Assembly: GCA_937870755.1 (NCBI GenBank)
Contig: CALMZV010000028.1
Coordinates: forward strand, 124,001-188,000
DNA from: an uncultured Methylocystaceae bacterium
Lineage (GTDB): Bacteria; Pseudomonadota; Alphaproteobacteria; Rhizobiales; Beijerinckiaceae
Direction of reading: 5' to 3'
DNA: 64,000 bases
This document shows, in pieces, positions 36,419 through 47,634 of this stretch. Position 1 is the first letter of the stretch, and the number at the start of each line of letters is the position of its first letter. The notes below the pieces were generated by a model, which saw only the letters and a list, made by a program, of their open reading frames with translations, ran no database searches and was not told the DNA's origin. The translations under genes and the position numbers were made by a program.

Positions 36419-37680
36419 GCCTTGGCGCTTCTGAACCGCGCGGCGAAAAGATCGGCCAGCCGCGCCGCAACATCGCTCTTGAGGGTCGGCGGCCATTCTT
36501 CCGCGCCGTCGCCGTCGACGATCACGACACGATTGCGGTCGCCGCCGAATATCGTCGGATCGCCCCCAACGTCGTTCGCGACGATGAGATCGCATTTCTT
36601 GCGCAGCAGTTTTGCGCGCGCGTGTGCGACAAGGTTCTCGGTTTCCGCCGCAAATCCGACGACGAGCGCCGGCCGCATTTTCTTGAGTGTCGAGACGGTC
36701 GCCAGAATGTCCGGGTTCTCGACGAGCTCGATGCGCTGTGGGCCTTTGGCGCCCTTCTTCGTCTTCTGCGACGCGACGTTCTTGGCGCGCCAGTCGGCGA
36801 CAGCGGCCGCGCCGACGAAGAGGTCGGCCGGCAGAGCCTGTTCGACCGCCGCCAGCATCTGTTCGGCCGTCTGGACGCGGGCGAGCTTCACGCCGTCCGG
36901 CGCGTCCAGCGCGACAGGCCCGCTGACGAGCGTCACCTCGGCGCCGGCCGCCGCGAGCGCTGCGGCGATCGCATAGCCCTGCTTGCCGGAAGAACGGTTG
37001 GAAATGTAGCGGACCGGGTCGAGCGGCTCCTGCGTCGGGCCGGCCGTGACGATGGCGCGCCGACCCGCGAGCGCCCGTGGCGCGCCGGGCGGCGGCGGAA
37101 TAACGCGGGACCGGGCGTCGCCCGCAAGCTTTTCGAGCGCCGCGACGATGTCGAGCGGTTCGATCATGCGGCCCGGCCCGAACTCGCCGCACGCCATGTC
37201 GCCGTCCGTGGGGCCGAGGAAAGCCGCGCCATCGGCGGCGAGTTGCGCGACGTTGCGAGCTGTCGCCGCATTGAGCCACATGCGCACGTTCATCGCCGGA
37301 ACGAAAATCGGCCGCTTGTCGGTGGCCAGCAACAGCGTCGAGGCGAGATCGTTCGCAAGCCCCTGCGCGGCCTTGGCGATCAGATCGGCGGTCGCGGGCG
37401 CGACGACGACGAAATCTGCGTCGCGCGAAAGCTGAATGTGCCCCATTTCGGTTTCGTCGGTCAGCGAGAACAGATCGTCGTAGACCTTTCGGCCCGTCAG
37501 GCTGGCGAACGATAGCGGCGCCACGAATTGTTTGGCCGCTGCCGTCATCACCGCGGTGACGATCGCGCCGCGCTCGCGCAGCCTGCGGATCAGGTCGAGC
37601 GTCTTGTATGCCGCGATGCCGCCGCCGACGATCAGCAGGATGCGCTTGTCTCCGAGTTTCGAACCGGTGAAATCCTGCAT
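36415..37680 (-). CDS. coaBC: bifunctional phosphopantothenoylcysteine decarboxylase / synthetase
   Basis: 421 residues in two parts. The N-terminal flavoprotein CoaC (1-~185) has [14 protein letters not shown], the active-site histidine segment [11 protein letters not shown], and PAMNVRMW. The C-terminal CoaB synthetase begins near [27 protein letters not shown]. Together they turn 4'-phosphopantothenate and cysteine into 4'-phosphopantetheine. The start at 37680 (MQDFTGSK) puts the Rossmann fold near the N-terminus. It begins seven bases after ubiB. Confidence 0.96.
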   Translation of the reverse strand: MQDFTGSKLGDKRILLIVGGGIAAYKTLDLIRRLRERGAIVTAVMTAAAKQFVAPLSFASLTGRKVYDDLFSLTDETEMGHIQLSRDADFVVVAPATADLIAKAAQGLANDLASTLLLATDKRPIFVPAMNVRMWLNAATARNVAQLAADGAAFLGPTDGDMACGEFGPGRMIEPLDIVAALEKLAGDARSRVIPPPPGAPRALAGRRAIVTAGPTQEPLDPVRYISNRSSGKQGYAIAAALAAAGAEVTLVSGPVALDAPDGVKLARVQTAEQMLAAVEQALPADLFVGAAAVADWRAKNVASQKTKKGAKGPQRIELVENPDILATVSTLKKMRPALVVGFAAETENLVAHARAKLLRKKCDLIVANDVGGDPTIFGGDRNRVVIVDGDGAEEWPPTLKSDVAARLADLFAARFRSAKA

Positions 37681-37687
37681 GGCGCGC

Positions 37688-39217
37688 CTATGAGAAAATG
37701 GCGAGGACGACGACGACCACAAGAGCCCACAGAGCATATGTCATCCGCCGCGCCCATGGATCGGGCGGCGAGACGGCCGGCGTCCCAAGCGCTTCGAATT
37801 TATCGATCAGTTGGGGTGCGCGCGCAAGCATCGCGAGCGCGGCCCCGACCGTGGCGTTGGCGTCCTTCAGCTTGCCGGCCGGTCCGAGATTTTCCTCGAT
37901 CCAGCCGCGCACGACGGGTTCGGCGGTCGTCCACATGTCGAGCTGCGGGTCGAACTTGCGGCCGACCCCTTCGACGACCACCATCGTTTTTTGCAGCAGC
38001 AGCAGTTCCGGCCGCGTGCGCATGTCGAACAGGCCGGTGATTTCGAACAGCAGCGTCAACAATCGCGCCATCGAAATCTGGTCCGCCCGGCGCGCATGGA
38101 TCGGCTCTCCGATCGCCCGGATAGCCTGGGTGAACTCTTCGACTGCATGGTGACGCGGCACATAGCCGGCTTCGAAATGGACGACCGCCACGCGCCGATA
38201 GTCCTTCACGATGAACCCGTAGAGGATCTCCGCCAGAAAGCGCCGCTCCTTCGTTCCCAGCCGACCCATGATGCCGAAGTCGACCGCCGCGAGGCGGCCC
38301 TCTCGATCGACGAACAGATTGCCCTGGTGCATGTCGGCGTGAAAGAAGCCGTCGCGCAGCGCCTGTCGCAGGAACGACTGGATGATCGTGCGGGCGACCT
38401 TCTTCGGATCGTGACCGGCGGCGGCCACGGCGGCGATGTCCGACAGAGGGATGCCGTCGATCCACTCGACCGTCAGCACCGCGCGCGCCGTGCGGTCCCA
38501 GTCGACGCGCGGGGTCCGGAAGTCCGGGTCGCCGGCCGTATTGGCGGAGAATTCGGAAGCCGCGGACGCCTCGAGCCGGAAATCCATTTCCAGTCGCACG
38601 GATCGCGCGACCGTTTCGACAACCTCGGTCAGCCGCAGGCGCCGCGCCTCGGCCGAGTGCTGCTCCGCGAACGCGGCCGCATGCGCCATGTCCGTCAGAT
38701 CGCGGCGAAACCGCGCCTCGACGCCGGGACGCAGAATTTTCACCGCGACATCGTGTTCGCCGTCCTCGTCGCGCACGCGCGCCCGATGCACCTGTGCGAT
38801 GGAGGCGGCGGCGACCGGTTCCCCGAACGTAATGAAAAGCTCGTCGATCTTCCGGCCGAACGCGGCCTCGACGATTTCGACGGCTCTGGCGCGCGCAAAC
38901 GGCTCCATTCTGTCCTGGAGCAGTTCCAGATCGCGCGAGGCGCGCGCGCCGACGATGTCCGGTCGGGCCGCCAGCACCTGTCCCAGTTTGACGTAGGAGG
39001 GCCCCAGTCGCGCCATGGCGCGGGCGAGCGCTTCGCGCTGCTGCGCGGCGCCTTTGCGCGCAACGCGCCGCAACAATCCGAAGAACGGACGCAGCGGCGG
39101 CGGCAGAATCTCCGGATCGACGTCCGCGAACACCCCTTCGCGGGCGAGGATGAATCCCGCTTTCAGATAGCGCGGGCTGCGCCACAGAACCTGAAATATC
39201 GCGCCTAGGTCGCTCAC
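37688..39217 (-). CDS. ubiB: ubiquinone biosynthesis atypical kinase/ATPase UbiB
   Basis: 509 residues of the ABC1/ADCK family with the KxGQ motif ([13 protein letters not shown]), the ASIAQVHRA loop, [10 protein letters not shown] catalytic and DFGIMG metal-binding motifs. A hydrophobic C-terminal tail ([14 protein letters not shown]) anchors it in the membrane. It is needed for coenzyme Q synthesis, possibly by extracting lipid intermediates. It starts with GTG overlapping the ubiE stop (GTGA), so ubiE-ubiB-coaBC-dut is one unit. Confidence 0.95.
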   Translation of the reverse strand: MSDLGAIFQVLWRSPRYLKAGFILAREGVFADVDPEILPPPLRPFFGLLRRVARKGAAQQREALARAMARLGPSYVKLGQVLAARPDIVGARASRDLELLQDRMEPFARARAVEIVEAAFGRKIDELFITFGEPVAAASIAQVHRARVRDEDGEHDVAVKILRPGVEARFRRDLTDMAHAAAFAEQHSAEARRLRLTEVVETVARSVRLEMDFRLEASAASEFSANTAGDPDFRTPRVDWDRTARAVLTVEWIDGIPLSDIAAVAAAGHDPKKVARTIIQSFLRQALRDGFFHADMHQGNLFVDREGRLAAVDFGIMGRLGTKERRFLAEILYGFIVKDYRRVAVVHFEAGYVPRHHAVEEFTQAIRAIGEPIHARRADQISMARLLTLLFEITGLFDMRTRPELLLLQKTMVVVEGVGRKFDPQLDMWTTAEPVVRGWIEENLGPAGKLKDANATVGAALAMLARAPQLIDKFEALGTPAVSPPDPWARRMTYALWALVVVVVLAIFS

Positions 39218-39984
39218 AGGTTCCAGCCGCTGTGAATGGCGACGACGCCGCCCGTCAAGAGTTCGTACGACGCGCGCTCAAAACCGGCGGCCGCGATCTG
39301 ATCGCGGAAATCCTCGGGGCTCGGAAACGTCCGGATCGATTCCACGAGATATCGGTAGGGATGCGCGTCCCCCGTCACGACTCGGCCGAGCGGCGGCACC
39401 ACGCGAAACGAAAATTGTTCATAGATGCGGTCGAGCATGGGCACGTCCACATGCGAGAACTCCAGACAAAGGAAGCGACCGCCCTTCTTCAGAACCCTGC
39501 GCGCCTCCCGCAGCGCCACGTCCATGCGCGGCACGTTCCGGATGCCGAAGGCGATCGTGTAGACGTCGAACGATCCGTCGGCGAAGGGCAGGGCCTCAGC
39601 GTTCGCTTCGACCGTTTCGACACGCTCGCCGAGGCCCAGCCGCCCGGCGCGCGCGCGGCAGACGCGCAGCATGTCGCCGTTGATGTCGGCGACCGTCGAA
39701 TGAACGTTGGCGTCCCCCGCCAGTCGGAAAGCGATATCCCCGGTGCCGCCCGCGACATCGAGATGACGCAGCACGCCGCGTCGCGCGATGCGGGCCTTGG
39801 CGACGAATACGTCTTTCCACGCCCTGTGGAGGCCAAACGACATCAGATCGTTCATCAGGTCGTAGCGATCGGCGACAGAGTGGAAGACGTCGTCGACAAG
39901 CCCCTGCTTGTCCTCGAGCGGCACCCGGCGGAAACCAAAATCCGCTTCCTGTTTTGCGGCCCCTGTCGTGGTGTTCCGGTTCAT
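39214..39984 (-). CDS. ubiE: ubiquinone/menaquinone C-methyltransferase UbiE
   Basis: 256 residues, class I SAM methyltransferase with the UbiE signatures [17 protein letters not shown] and [14 protein letters not shown], and [21 protein letters not shown]. It methylates the C2 position of the quinone ring. First gene of the run toward dut; divergent from mutM over 117 bases. Confidence 0.95.
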   Translation of the reverse strand: MNRNTTTGAAKQEADFGFRRVPLEDKQGLVDDVFHSVADRYDLMNDLMSFGLHRAWKDVFVAKARIARRGVLRHLDVAGGTGDIAFRLAGDANVHSTVADINGDMLRVCRARAGRLGLGERVETVEANAEALPFADGSFDVYTIAFGIRNVPRMDVALREARRVLKKGGRFLCLEFSHVDVPMLDRIYEQFSFRVVPPLGRVVTGDAHPYRYLVESIRTFPSPEDFRDQIAAAGFERASYELLTGGVVAIHSGWNL

Positions 39985-40101
39985 GGTTCAGCCTTCCCGA
40001 ATTGGGCCGGACAATAAGACATTTTAGCCGAAAAGCGACGGCGCTTTCAGACCGCCGCCCGTTTAAGTTAAAAAGTCCGGGTTGGTCCCTTCAGCGTCGT
40101 C

Positions 40102-40983
40102 ATGCCCGAACTGCCCGAAGTCGAAACCATTCGCCGCGGTCTCGAGGCCGCGCTCGCCGGCCGGACGATCCGCGAGGTCGAGCTGCGGCGGCGCGACCTG
40201 CGGTATCCGTTCCAGCCGGGCTTCGCCGAAATCCTCGAAAACCGAAAGATCCGCTTTTTCGAACGGCGGGCGAAATACCTCATGGCCCGCCTGGAGGGCG
40301 GGGCGACGCTCGTCATTCATCTGGGGATGAGCGGCGCCATCCGGCTCGAACTGCCCGGCCGCGCCGCCGCGACGGCGCGCCTGCATCACGAGACGACGCG
40401 CATCGCCAGCCACGATCATGTGGTGTTCGAATTCGACGATGGCGCGCGCGCCATCTACAATGATCCCCGAAGGTTTGGGTTCATGTTCGTCGCGCGGGAC
40501 GATGAGCTGGATCGGCATCCACGACTGGCGGCGCTGGGGATCGAACCGCTCGATCCTCCGCTCGACGGCAGGACGCTCGCTCAACGCCTGGCGTCGTCCG
40601 GCGCCGATCTGAAATCGGCGCTGCTCGATCAGAAGCGTATTGCGGGCCTGGGCAATATCTATGTGTGCGAGGCGCTGCACCGCGCACGATTGTCGCCGTG
40701 GCGCGCCGCTGCGACGCTTGGCGAAAACGATCGCGCGGCGCGCGGGGCTGCGCGCCGGCTCGCGATCGCGATCGGCGAAACCTTGAACGATGCGCTCGAG
40801 GCGGGCGGTTCGTCGTTGCGCGACTTCTCCTCCGCGGAAGGCAAGCCCGGATATTTCCAGCACGCGTTCCGTGTCTACGATCGAGCCGGCGCGCCGTGCG
40901 CGCGCAAGGCGTGCGACGGAATCATTCGTCGGGACGTGCGGGGCGGTCGCTCGACGTTCTATTGTCCCAAGTGTCAAAAATGA
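40102..40983 (+). CDS. mutM: formamidopyrimidine-DNA glycosylase
   Basis: 293 residues beginning MPELPEVETIRRG, with the catalytic P2 and E3, K60-region residues (RRAKYLM), the helix-two-turn-helix GLGNIYVCEALHRARLSP, and a C-terminal zinc finger with cysteines in CARKAC and YCPKCQ. It removes 8-oxoguanine and formamidopyrimidines and nicks the abasic site. Promoter sequences shared with ubiE must lie in the short divergent gap. Confidence 0.96.
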   Translation: MPELPEVETIRRGLEAALAGRTIREVELRRRDLRYPFQPGFAEILENRKIRFFERRAKYLMARLEGGATLVIHLGMSGAIRLELPGRAAATARLHHETTRIASHDHVVFEFDDGARAIYNDPRRFGFMFVARDDELDRHPRLAALGIEPLDPPLDGRTLAQRLASSGADLKSALLDQKRIAGLGNIYVCEALHRARLSPWRAAATLGENDRAARGAARRLAIAIGETLNDALEAGGSSLRDFSSAEGKPGYFQHAFRVYDRAGAPCARKACDGIIRRDVRGGRSTFYCPKCQK

Positions 40984-41114
40984 AACCCGGCGAATTTCAA
41001 CGTTCGAAGTGTCGCGCATCGGACGGCGACGCGTTCCATCGGCGTCCGCGCGCGCGCACAGGCCATGTCCAGGACGCATGGCGCGCAGTAGCGCAATTTG
41101 GACAGCTCGGTTAA

Positions 41115-41915
41115 ATGATTCGCATGCGGCGCATCGAACGAACCACGGATTCAAAACCCGCGGCGATAGAAGTCGAGCATGACGGCGAAACCTACGCCAT
41201 TCATGTGCGACGAAATGCAAGCGCGCGGCGCTTCATTCTGCGTGTGCGCAACGCGACGTGCGACGCTGTGCTGACGATGCCGCGGCGCGCTGCGCTGAAA
41301 GACGCGACCGAGTTCGCCGAACGCAACGCTGCTTGGATCGGCGTGCGACTGCGGCGCCTGCCGCAGCTCGTGCCGTTCGCGCCCGATCACATCATTCCCG
41401 TGCGCGGCGTCGCGACGCGCATCGTGCACCGGCCGCAGGCGCGCGGCGTCGCGTGGCTCGGCGAGGACGGCGGCGAGCGCGCGTTGCACGTGGCCGGCGG
41501 GCAGGCGCACGTCGCCCGGCGCGTGCGCGATTTTCTCAAGAACGAATGTCGTCGCGACCTTCAGGGCGCCGTCGTGAAATATGCGCAAACCATCGGCAAG
41601 ACGGCGCCGGCTGTTTCGCTCCGCGACACCAAAAGCCGCTGGGGCTCATGTTCGAGCGCGGGGTCGCTGAATTTCTCGTGGCGATTGATCATGGCGCCGC
41701 CTCAGGTTCTGGATTACCTGGCCGCGCATGAGGTGTGCCATCTGGCGCATATGAACCATTCGCCGAAATTCTGGTCGCTATGTCGGTCGATCTGCCCGCA
41801 CACGGACAGCGCGGAAGCCTGGCTGACCGCCAAGGGCGTCGATCTTCATCGTTATGGCTCGTCGCAATCCCCGCAGCCGCAGGCTTGGATCGGCGCCACG
41901 CTCAACGACGTATGA
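41115..41915 (+). CDS. YgjP/SprT-type M48-like metal-dependent hydrolase (DUF45)
   Basis: 266 residues with the metallopeptidase motif AAHEVCHLAHMNHSPKFW: H205, E206, H209 and third ligand H215. The upstream DTKSRWGSCSSAGSLNFSWRL (about 171-191) is diagnostic of the DUF45/YgjP family. Proteolytic activity is expected but substrates are unknown. Its last fourteen bases overlap the 3' end of trmB on the other strand. It is preceded by 131 bases of noncoding sequence after mutM. Confidence 0.88.
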   Translation: MIRMRRIERTTDSKPAAIEVEHDGETYAIHVRRNASARRFILRVRNATCDAVLTMPRRAALKDATEFAERNAAWIGVRLRRLPQLVPFAPDHIIPVRGVATRIVHRPQARGVAWLGEDGGERALHVAGGQAHVARRVRDFLKNECRRDLQGAVVKYAQTIGKTAPAVSLRDTKSRWGSCSSAGSLNFSWRLIMAPPQVLDYLAAHEVCHLAHMNHSPKFWSLCRSICPHTDSAEAWLTAKGVDLHRYGSSQSPQPQAWIGATLNDV

Positions 41916-42570
41916 AAGTGAGATAGGAAGACTTGCGACCTTCGGCGCGCGCCTTGGCTTCGTAGCGCGTGCTCACCCAGCCCGCCCATGGAACGCGCCA
42001 ATTGGCGGGCCGTTCGGCGATCCAGCGAAAATGCCTGCCGCGCGCGATGCGCGCAAGAATCCAGCCACAATAGTCGTCGTCGTCGGAGGCGAAACGCAGC
42101 GTCGCGCCCGGCCGCATTTTCGCCGCCAGCAGATCGAGGAAATCGTCGGATACGATCCGGCGCTTTTTCTGCCGCCGCTTCGGCCAGGGGTCGGGATAAA
42201 GAATCTCGACGAGATCGAAAGAACCATCCGGAAGCAGGGGGAGAAGCTCGCGCGCGTCGCCGGCGCAGAGGCGAACGTTCTCGATACGGCGGCTCTCGAT
42301 GAGCGCAAGCGCCTTGGCGACCCCGTTGACGAACGGCTCGCAACCGATGAAAGCCGCATCCGGGTTTTCGGCCGCGCGCTGGATCAGGCGGGCGCCGTCG
42401 CCGAAGCCGATTTCAAGATGCAGTTCGCGATAGGGCCGGCCGAACAGCGCCGCCGGCGCGATCGGTGCGCCCGCCAGGTCGATGGCGAGGCGGGGCAAGA
42501 GCTCCGCCATGAGCGCGCAATGGTGCGCGCGGAGCTTCTTGCCCTTCCGTCGACCGTAGAGTTTCGGCAA
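41902..42570 (-). CDS. trmB: tRNA (guanine-46-N7)-methyltransferase
   Basis: 222 residues with the TrmB SAM motif LHLEIGFGDGARL, the DPWPKRRQKKRR signature and the C-terminal STRYEAKA. It places m7G at position 46 of the tRNA variable loop. It is seven bases downstream of metK, which makes its methyl donor, and probably shares its transcript. Confidence 0.95.
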   Translation of the reverse strand: MPKLYGRRKGKKLRAHHCALMAELLPRLAIDLAGAPIAPAALFGRPYRELHLEIGFGDGARLIQRAAENPDAAFIGCEPFVNGVAKALALIESRRIENVRLCAGDARELLPLLPDGSFDLVEILYPDPWPKRRQKKRRIVSDDFLDLLAAKMRPGATLRFASDDDDYCGWILARIARGRHFRWIAERPANWRVPWAGWVSTRYEAKARAEGRKSSYLTFIRR

Positions 42571-42577
42571 CGTCGTC

Positions 42578-43762
42578 CTAGAAGTAGGCTTTCAGCTTGT
42601 CGGCGAGATCTGTCTTCTCCCAGGAGAAGCCGCCGTCGCTGTCGGGCGCGCGGCCGAAATGGCCGTAAGCCGACGTGCGCGCGTAAATCGGCCGATTGAG
42701 CTGGAGGTGTTCGCGAATGCCGCGCGGCGACAGTTTCATGGCCTGCATCAGCACGGTCTCGAGCCGGGCTTCGTCGACCTGGCCCGTGCCGTGCAGATCC
42801 GCATAGATCGACAGCGGCTCCGCCACGCCGATGGCGTAGGAGAGTTGGAGCGTGCAACGATCGGCAAGACCGGCCGCGACGACATTCTTGGCGAGATAGC
42901 GCGCGGCGTAGGCGGCCGACCGGTCGACCTTGGTCGGATCCTTGCCGGAGAATGCGCCGCCCCCGTGCGGCGCGGCGCCGCCGTAGGTGTCCACGATGAT
43001 CTTGCGTCCCGTCAGGCCGCAATCGCCGTCCGGGCCGCCGATGAAAAACTTGCCGGTCGGATTGATGTGCCAGACCGTCTCGGCGGAAATCCAGCCGTCC
43101 GGAAGCGCATTGCGCACATAGGGCTCAACCAGACGGCGCATGTCCTCGGAGCTGAGGTGCTCGTCGATGTGCTGATGGGACACCACGATCTGCGTCACGC
43201 CGACCGGCTTGCCGTTGACGTAGCGCACGGTCACCTGGCTCTTGGCGTCCGGCCCCAGGCGCTTCTCGGCGCCCGAACGGCGCGCATCCGACAACGCGTG
43301 CAGAATGCGATGCGCATAGTGGATCGGCGCAGGCATGAGATCGGGCGTCTCTCGGCAGGCGTAGCCGAACATGATGCCCTGATCGCCCGCGCCTTCATCC
43401 TTGTTTCCGGCAGCGTCGACGCCCTGCGCGATGTCGGCCGACTGGGCGTGCAGCAGCACGTCCACCTGCGCCTTGCGCCAATGGAACCCCTCCTGCTCGT
43501 AGCCGATATCCTTGATCGCCCCGCGTGCGACCGCCTCGATCTCGGCGGCGGAAATCTTGGAGCCGCGCACCTCGCCGGCGATCACGACGCGGTTGGTCGT
43601 CGCCAGGGTCTCGCAGGCGACACGGATCTGATAGGGGTCGAGACCTTCGGCCGCACCGTGCTTGAAGAACAGATCGACGATCTCGTCGGAAATGCGGTCG
43701 CAGACCTTGTCGGGATGGCCTTCCGAAACGGATTCGCTCGTGAAAAGATAGTTCTGGCGGGC
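42578..43762 (-). CDS. metK: S-adenosylmethionine synthetase
   Basis: 394 residues with [15 protein letters not shown] (9-23, including H17), [12 protein letters not shown] and [16 protein letters not shown], all canonical. It makes SAM from methionine and ATP. The GTG at 43762 is chosen because GGAGG lies five bases upstream; a TTG overlapping that site at 43777 is unlikely. The 200-base leader contains two adjoining perfect hairpins, described separately. Confidence 0.96.
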   Translation of the reverse strand, partial: ARQNYLFTSESVSEGHPDKVCDRISDEIVDLFFKHGAAEGLDPYQIRVACETLATTNRVVIAGEVRGSKISAAEIEAVARGAIKDIGYEQEGFHWRKAQVDVLLHAQSADIAQGVDAAGNKDEGAGDQGIMFGYACRETPDLMPAPIHYAHRILHALSDARRSGAEKRLGPDAKSQVTVRYVNGKPVGVTQIVVSHQHIDEHLSSEDMRRLVEPYVRNALPDGWISAETVWHINPTGKFFIGGPDGDCGLTGRKIIVDTYGGAAPHGGGAFSGKDPTKVDRSAAYAARYLAKNVVAAGLADRCTLQLSYAIGVAEPLSIYADLHGTGQVDEARLETVLMQAMKLSPRGIREHLQLNRPIYARTSAYGHFGRAPDSDGGFSWEKTDLADKLKAYF

Positions 43763-43842
43763 CACACATGCCTCCAAAAATCTGCCGGCGCGGCGGGGAT
43801 CGACGGATCCGGGCGCGCATCATCGGCTCATGAACGCGATCG

Positions 43843-43874
43843 GCGACCGTTCGGTCGCGGCGATTCACATCGCC
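43843..43874 (-). promoter_or_regulatory. tandem hairpins in the metK leader
   Basis: On the minus strand GGCGAT-GTGA-ATCGCC (43859-43874), with a GNRA-type tetraloop, is followed without a gap by GCGACCG-AA-CGGTCGC (43843-43858). They lie about 80-110 bases before the metK start, downstream of a possible -35 TTGACC (43921-43926). They could be part of a SAM- or SAH-responsive leader, but no known riboswitch consensus could be matched by eye. Confidence 0.4.
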
Positions 43875-43964
43875 CGAGCCTGCGGCCGGGCGGGCGCCTT
43901 GTCGCAGCGTGCGTTCGTTTGGTCAAGCCATTTCTGGCGGATCGTTCGGTTTGAGGAACGATGA

Positions 43965-44387
43965 TCAGCGCGCGGGGGCGCCTGCTTCACCGTCCGCGAT
44001 CGCCCCCACCATGTCGATAATGCTCTGCCGCAGCTTGGGGTTGGAGACGCGCGCGAACGCCCGGTTGAGAATGACGCCTTCGGCGGCGGCGCGCTCCTCG
44101 TCGATCGCCGCTGAGGGTTCGGAAAGCCCGGAACTCAACCCTTCGAAGAAGTAGTTGACGTCGACCCTGAGAAAATTGGCGATCATGAACAATTGTCCGG
44201 CGCTGATACGGTTCGCGCCCTTCTCGAACTTCTGAATCTGCTGAAACGTCACGCCGATGTGTTCGCCGAGCTTCTCCTGACTGATGCGCAGAAAGGTCCG
44301 GCGCATGCGCAGCCGGTTTCCCACATGCAGGTCGAGGGCGTTCGGGGCCGGACTGGGTTGATCCGTCGGGAGCGCGTTCGAGGTCAA
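43965..44387 (-). CDS. XRE-family transcriptional regulator
   Basis: 140 residues: a Pro-rich start, then a helix-turn-helix at about 23-80 with RMRRTFLRISQEKLGEHIGVTFQQIQKFEKG, and a short C-terminal helix region. This type of regulator sits beside metK and lnt in many Hyphomicrobiales, so it is a conserved part of the neighbourhood, but no target is established. It could control metK or bind elsewhere. The gene reads toward metK across a 200-base gap. Confidence 0.87.
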   Translation of the reverse strand: MTSNALPTDQPSPAPNALDLHVGNRLRMRRTFLRISQEKLGEHIGVTFQQIQKFEKGANRISAGQLFMIANFLRVDVNYFFEGLSSGLSEPSAAIDEERAAAEGVILNRAFARVSNPKLRQSIIDMVGAIADGEAGAPAR

Positions 44388-44418
44388 GGTTTTTGCCTGT
44401 GCGGTTGCTTGGGCGGCG

Positions 44419-46047
44419 TCATACCGTGCGGCGGTGAATCACAACGACCGCAAACAGCGCGGCCAACATAAGCCATGCCGGAAGGTTCGCATATAGGGAG
44501 AAAACGGTCGGCGGAATTGGCTTGGGCAGGTCCGAATCGAGCACGCCGGCGATCCCGAGCGGCAGCGACTTGATCGTGCGTCCATAAGGATCGACGACCG
44601 CCGACACGCCGGTATTTGCGGCGCGCACCAGCGGCAAACCTTCTTCGACCGCGCGCAACCTCGCTTGCGCGAGGTGCTGATAGGGACCCGAGGTGACGCC
44701 GAACCAGCCATCGTTGGTGATGTTCAGGAGAAAGGCGGGCCGCTCGGTGGCCGGGCCGCTTCCAGCCGCGGGCGTCGCCTCGCCGGGAAATATCGCCTCG
44801 TAACAGATGAGCGGCTGGAACAATGGCAGCCCGGGCGCGGACATCGGGCGGCGCATCGGGCCGGCGTCGAAGCCGCCCGGCAGCGCGATGAATTGCCGCA
44901 AGCCCAGCGCCCGCAGCCACCCGCCGCCGGGCAGATACTCGCCGAACGGCACCAGATGCGTCTTGTCGTAGGAGCTCAGTATTTTTCCACTGGCGTCGAT
45001 GGCCATCAGCGAATTGTAGGCTTTCGAGGCGCCGCGTCCGCCGTCCTCCAGACGAATCGCGCCCGTCAGCAGCACGGTCTTGCCGCCGAGCGCGGCCGCG
45101 ATGGTCGCCAGCGCCTGCGGTTCGCGGTTCAGCGCGAACGGAAATGGCGATTCCGGCCAGACGAGATGGGTCACGCTCGACAGACCGACGGTCGTCGGCG
45201 AGGTCGAGCGATCGGAAAGCTCCAGATAGGACCGCAGGATTTCGGCGCCGGCGGCGGGTCGGAATTTCGCATCCTGCGGCAGATTGGGCTGCATGATGCG
45301 CAAGCGCACATTCGGCGTCGATTCCACCTTGGCGACTGCGAGCCGCGCCGCGCCGAACGCCGCAACGCCCACCAAAGCAGCGAAAGCGACGGCGACGGGC
45401 GCGATTCGTCCACGCACCGAAACCGGATCGAACAGCGTCGCCGGACTGGCCGCCATCGCGACCGTCAGAATTGTCAGCCCGTACAGCCCGACGATGGAGG
45501 CCGCCTGAGCCAGCGCCGGCCACTGGCCGAGCGCCATGCCATAAGCGTTCCATGGAAACCCCGTGAACAGAACGCCGCGCAGCAGTTCGGCCAGCCCCAA
45601 CCCAAAGGCGAAAGAAAGAACGCGCCGCCATCCCGGACGCCAGACCGCCGCAGCGACCGCGAACCCGAATGCCGTGAAGAGGGCGAGTATGGCCGGCAGG
45701 CCGAGGACGCCGAGCGGCAGCGCCCAGGCGAATTTGTCGGCTTCGACAAGGAAAGCCGATCCGAGCCAGTAGAGTCCGGCGACGAAATAGCCGAACCCGA
45801 GAAACCATCCGGCCACGGCCGCCGACCGCAAGCGCGCGCCGAAGGCGCCAAATCGGTCCCGGCCGCTTGCGCCGCATCCGTCGATCAGCCAGACCCCGAC
45901 CGTCATCGGCGCAATCATGGCGGGAAAGAAACCGATGGGCGGCAGCGCCAGGGCGCCTGCGGCGCCGGCGACGAAGGCGATCGCCGCCCGTCGGAAACCG
46001 ACGGCGAGCGTGATGCGCTCGGCAAACTGGGCTGACGAGCGATTCAA
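44419..46047 (-). CDS. lnt: apolipoprotein N-acyltransferase
   Basis: 542 residues: six to eight N-terminal membrane helices (about 15-230), then a nitrilase-fold periplasmic domain with the catalytic Glu in VWPESPFPF, Lys in [14 protein letters not shown] and Cys in LICYEAIFP, followed by a final membrane helix. It adds the third acyl chain to lipoproteins, making them substrates for LolCDE. The start is a TTG (46047) giving MNRSSAQF and remains uncertain. corC lies upstream, as in E. coli and many alphaproteobacteria. Confidence 0.94.
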   Translation of the reverse strand: MNRSSAQFAERITLAVGFRRAAIAFVAGAAGALALPPIGFFPAMIAPMTVGVWLIDGCGASGRDRFGAFGARLRSAAVAGWFLGFGYFVAGLYWLGSAFLVEADKFAWALPLGVLGLPAILALFTAFGFAVAAAVWRPGWRRVLSFAFGLGLAELLRGVLFTGFPWNAYGMALGQWPALAQAASIVGLYGLTILTVAMAASPATLFDPVSVRGRIAPVAVAFAALVGVAAFGAARLAVAKVESTPNVRLRIMQPNLPQDAKFRPAAGAEILRSYLELSDRSTSPTTVGLSSVTHLVWPESPFPFALNREPQALATIAAALGGKTVLLTGAIRLEDGGRGASKAYNSLMAIDASGKILSSYDKTHLVPFGEYLPGGGWLRALGLRQFIALPGGFDAGPMRRPMSAPGLPLFQPLICYEAIFPGEATPAAGSGPATERPAFLLNITNDGWFGVTSGPYQHLAQARLRAVEEGLPLVRAANTGVSAVVDPYGRTIKSLPLGIAGVLDSDLPKPIPPTVFSLYANLPAWLMLAALFAVVVIHRRTV

Positions 46048-46113
46048 TCAATCGATCTCGCGAATCACCATCCGACCATTGGGCCGCGAAACATCGGCGC
46101 GTCAAAGGGAAAC

Positions 46114-47127
46114 TCAGCCGCCGCTCTCGGACCCGGGCTCGGCCGCACGGTTCGTTTCCGTCAGGCGCATGCGCAACCGTTTGATCCGTCGGGGGTCGGC
46201 GTCGATGATCTCGAATTCCAGCGGCAGCCGGACGGCTTTGATGATTTCGCCGCGGGTCGGCACGCGTCCAGCGATCAGGGTGACGAGACCGGCGAGCGTG
46301 TCGACGTCGCCGCCTTCGGCCTCGGCGAGCAGCGCCAGGCCTGTCGCCGCCGAGGCAGCGTCGAGATCGGCGCGCGCGTCGGCCACGAACTCGCGCTCGC
46401 CGGTCTGTTCTATATGCGGACTTTCGTCGAGATCATGCTCGTCCTCGATATCGCCGACGATCATTTCGACCACGTCCTCGATCGAAACCAATCCGTCCGT
46501 GCCGCCGTATTCGTCGATGACGAGCGCCATATGCGTGCGAGACGCCTGCATGCGCACCAGAAGGTCGAGCGCCGGCATCGAAGGCGGTACAAAAAGCACC
46601 GGCCGGATGACCCCGGCCGACGACAGCGGCGCGGCAAGGTCCACGGCGCCGAGCGCAGCCAGACGCCCGCTGCGCCGTTCGGCCGACTGGTTGGCTTCCC
46701 CGTTTGCTTCTTCGCCCGATTTTCTGCGGGCCTGCGCCGTTTCGACGGCGCGCGCGATGTAGTCGACGAAATCGCGGATGTGAACCATGCCGCGCGGGTC
46801 GTCGAGCGTTTCGCCGTGGACCGGCAATCGCGAATGGCCCGCCGTCCGAAAAACTTTCAAGACATCGGCCAGACTGGCGTCGATCGCGACGGCGACGATG
46901 TCGGCGCGCGGCACCATGATGTCGTTGACGCGATGCTCGTGGAGTTCGAGAACGTTGCGCAGAATGGCGCGTTCGTGCGGCGAAAAGGAATCGGCGCTGT
47001 CGGTCTGTTCAAGCGCGTCTTCAAGATCGTCGCGCAATGAGGGCGCAGCCAGCCCGAACGCCTGTTTCAGTCGCTCCAGCAGCTTGGGGCGGCCGCCGTT
47101 GGGCGTATCGGAAGAGGGATCGGTCAT
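46114..47127 (-). CDS. corC: CorC/TlyC hemolysin-like CBS-domain protein
   Basis: 337 residues with two CBS domains (about 65-125 and 175-235, motifs [14 protein letters not shown] and [26 protein letters not shown]) and a C-terminal CorC/HlyC domain. There is no membrane domain. The family is linked to magnesium and cobalt efflux through CorA or to ribosome-related functions. A low-complexity insertion ([16 protein letters not shown]) splits the CBS pair. It overlaps the ybeY stop by four bases, and the run miaB-phoH-ybeY-corC-lnt is the standard order. Confidence 0.93.
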   Translation of the reverse strand: MTDPSSDTPNGGRPKLLERLKQAFGLAAPSLRDDLEDALEQTDSADSFSPHERAILRNVLELHEHRVNDIMVPRADIVAVAIDASLADVLKVFRTAGHSRLPVHGETLDDPRGMVHIRDFVDYIARAVETAQARRKSGEEANGEANQSAERRSGRLAALGAVDLAAPLSSAGVIRPVLFVPPSMPALDLLVRMQASRTHMALVIDEYGGTDGLVSIEDVVEMIVGDIEDEHDLDESPHIEQTGEREFVADARADLDAASAATGLALLAEAEGGDVDTLAGLVTLIAGRVPTRGEIIKAVRLPLEFEIIDADPRRIKRLRMRLTETNRAAEPGSESGG

Positions 47128-47630
47128 GGCGACGGGTCGGCCTGTATCGGCATCATAGAAGACTTCATTTGCTCCGCGCCATAGGGATCGGCGACGCCGA
47201 TCGTGGCGAGAATGTCGCGCTCCATGCGCTCCATGGTTTCCGCCTCTGCGTCGTCGAGGTGATCATAGCCGACGAGATGCAGAAATCCGTGCACGACCAT
47301 GTGGGCGAAATGATCCTCGATCGCCCTGCCGGCGTCGGCGGCTTCTCGCGCCACCGTCTCGAATGCGACGACGATGTCGCCGAGGCTCTGCGCGCGCAAC
47401 GGTCCTTCGGCCGTTGGAAACGACAGGACGTTGGTGGGTTTGTCGATGCCGCGCCAGGCGCGGTTATGCGTGCGCATTTCGGCGTCGTCGCACAAGGCGA
47501 GCGTCACCTGCGCTCCGTTCGCATCGCCGACAGCGCGCCGACAAGCCGTCAGCGCGCGCCCCGCGATCGTCTCAGCCGCGATCTTTTCCCACAGCGGAGA
47601 CAGGACCACGATATCCAGCGCTGCGCACAT
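47124..47630 (-). CDS. ybeY: endoribonuclease YbeY
   Basis: 168 residues with the metal site HGFLHLVGYDH: H114, H118, H124. It processes 16S rRNA 3' ends and takes part in ribosome quality control. Start MCAALDIVV. Its stop overlaps the corC start (ATGA), and it starts four bases after phoH. Confidence 0.95.
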   Translation of the reverse strand: MCAALDIVVLSPLWEKIAAETIAGRALTACRRAVGDANGAQVTLALCDDAEMRTHNRAWRGIDKPTNVLSFPTAEGPLRAQSLGDIVVAFETVAREAADAGRAIEDHFAHMVVHGFLHLVGYDHLDDAEAETMERMERDILATIGVADPYGAEQMKSSMMPIQADPSP

Positions 47631-47634
47631 GCCG

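Noticed and set aside
40063-40071. TTAAGTTAA before mutM as a CtrA site
   Set aside because: The spacing between TTAA halves is one base rather than seven.
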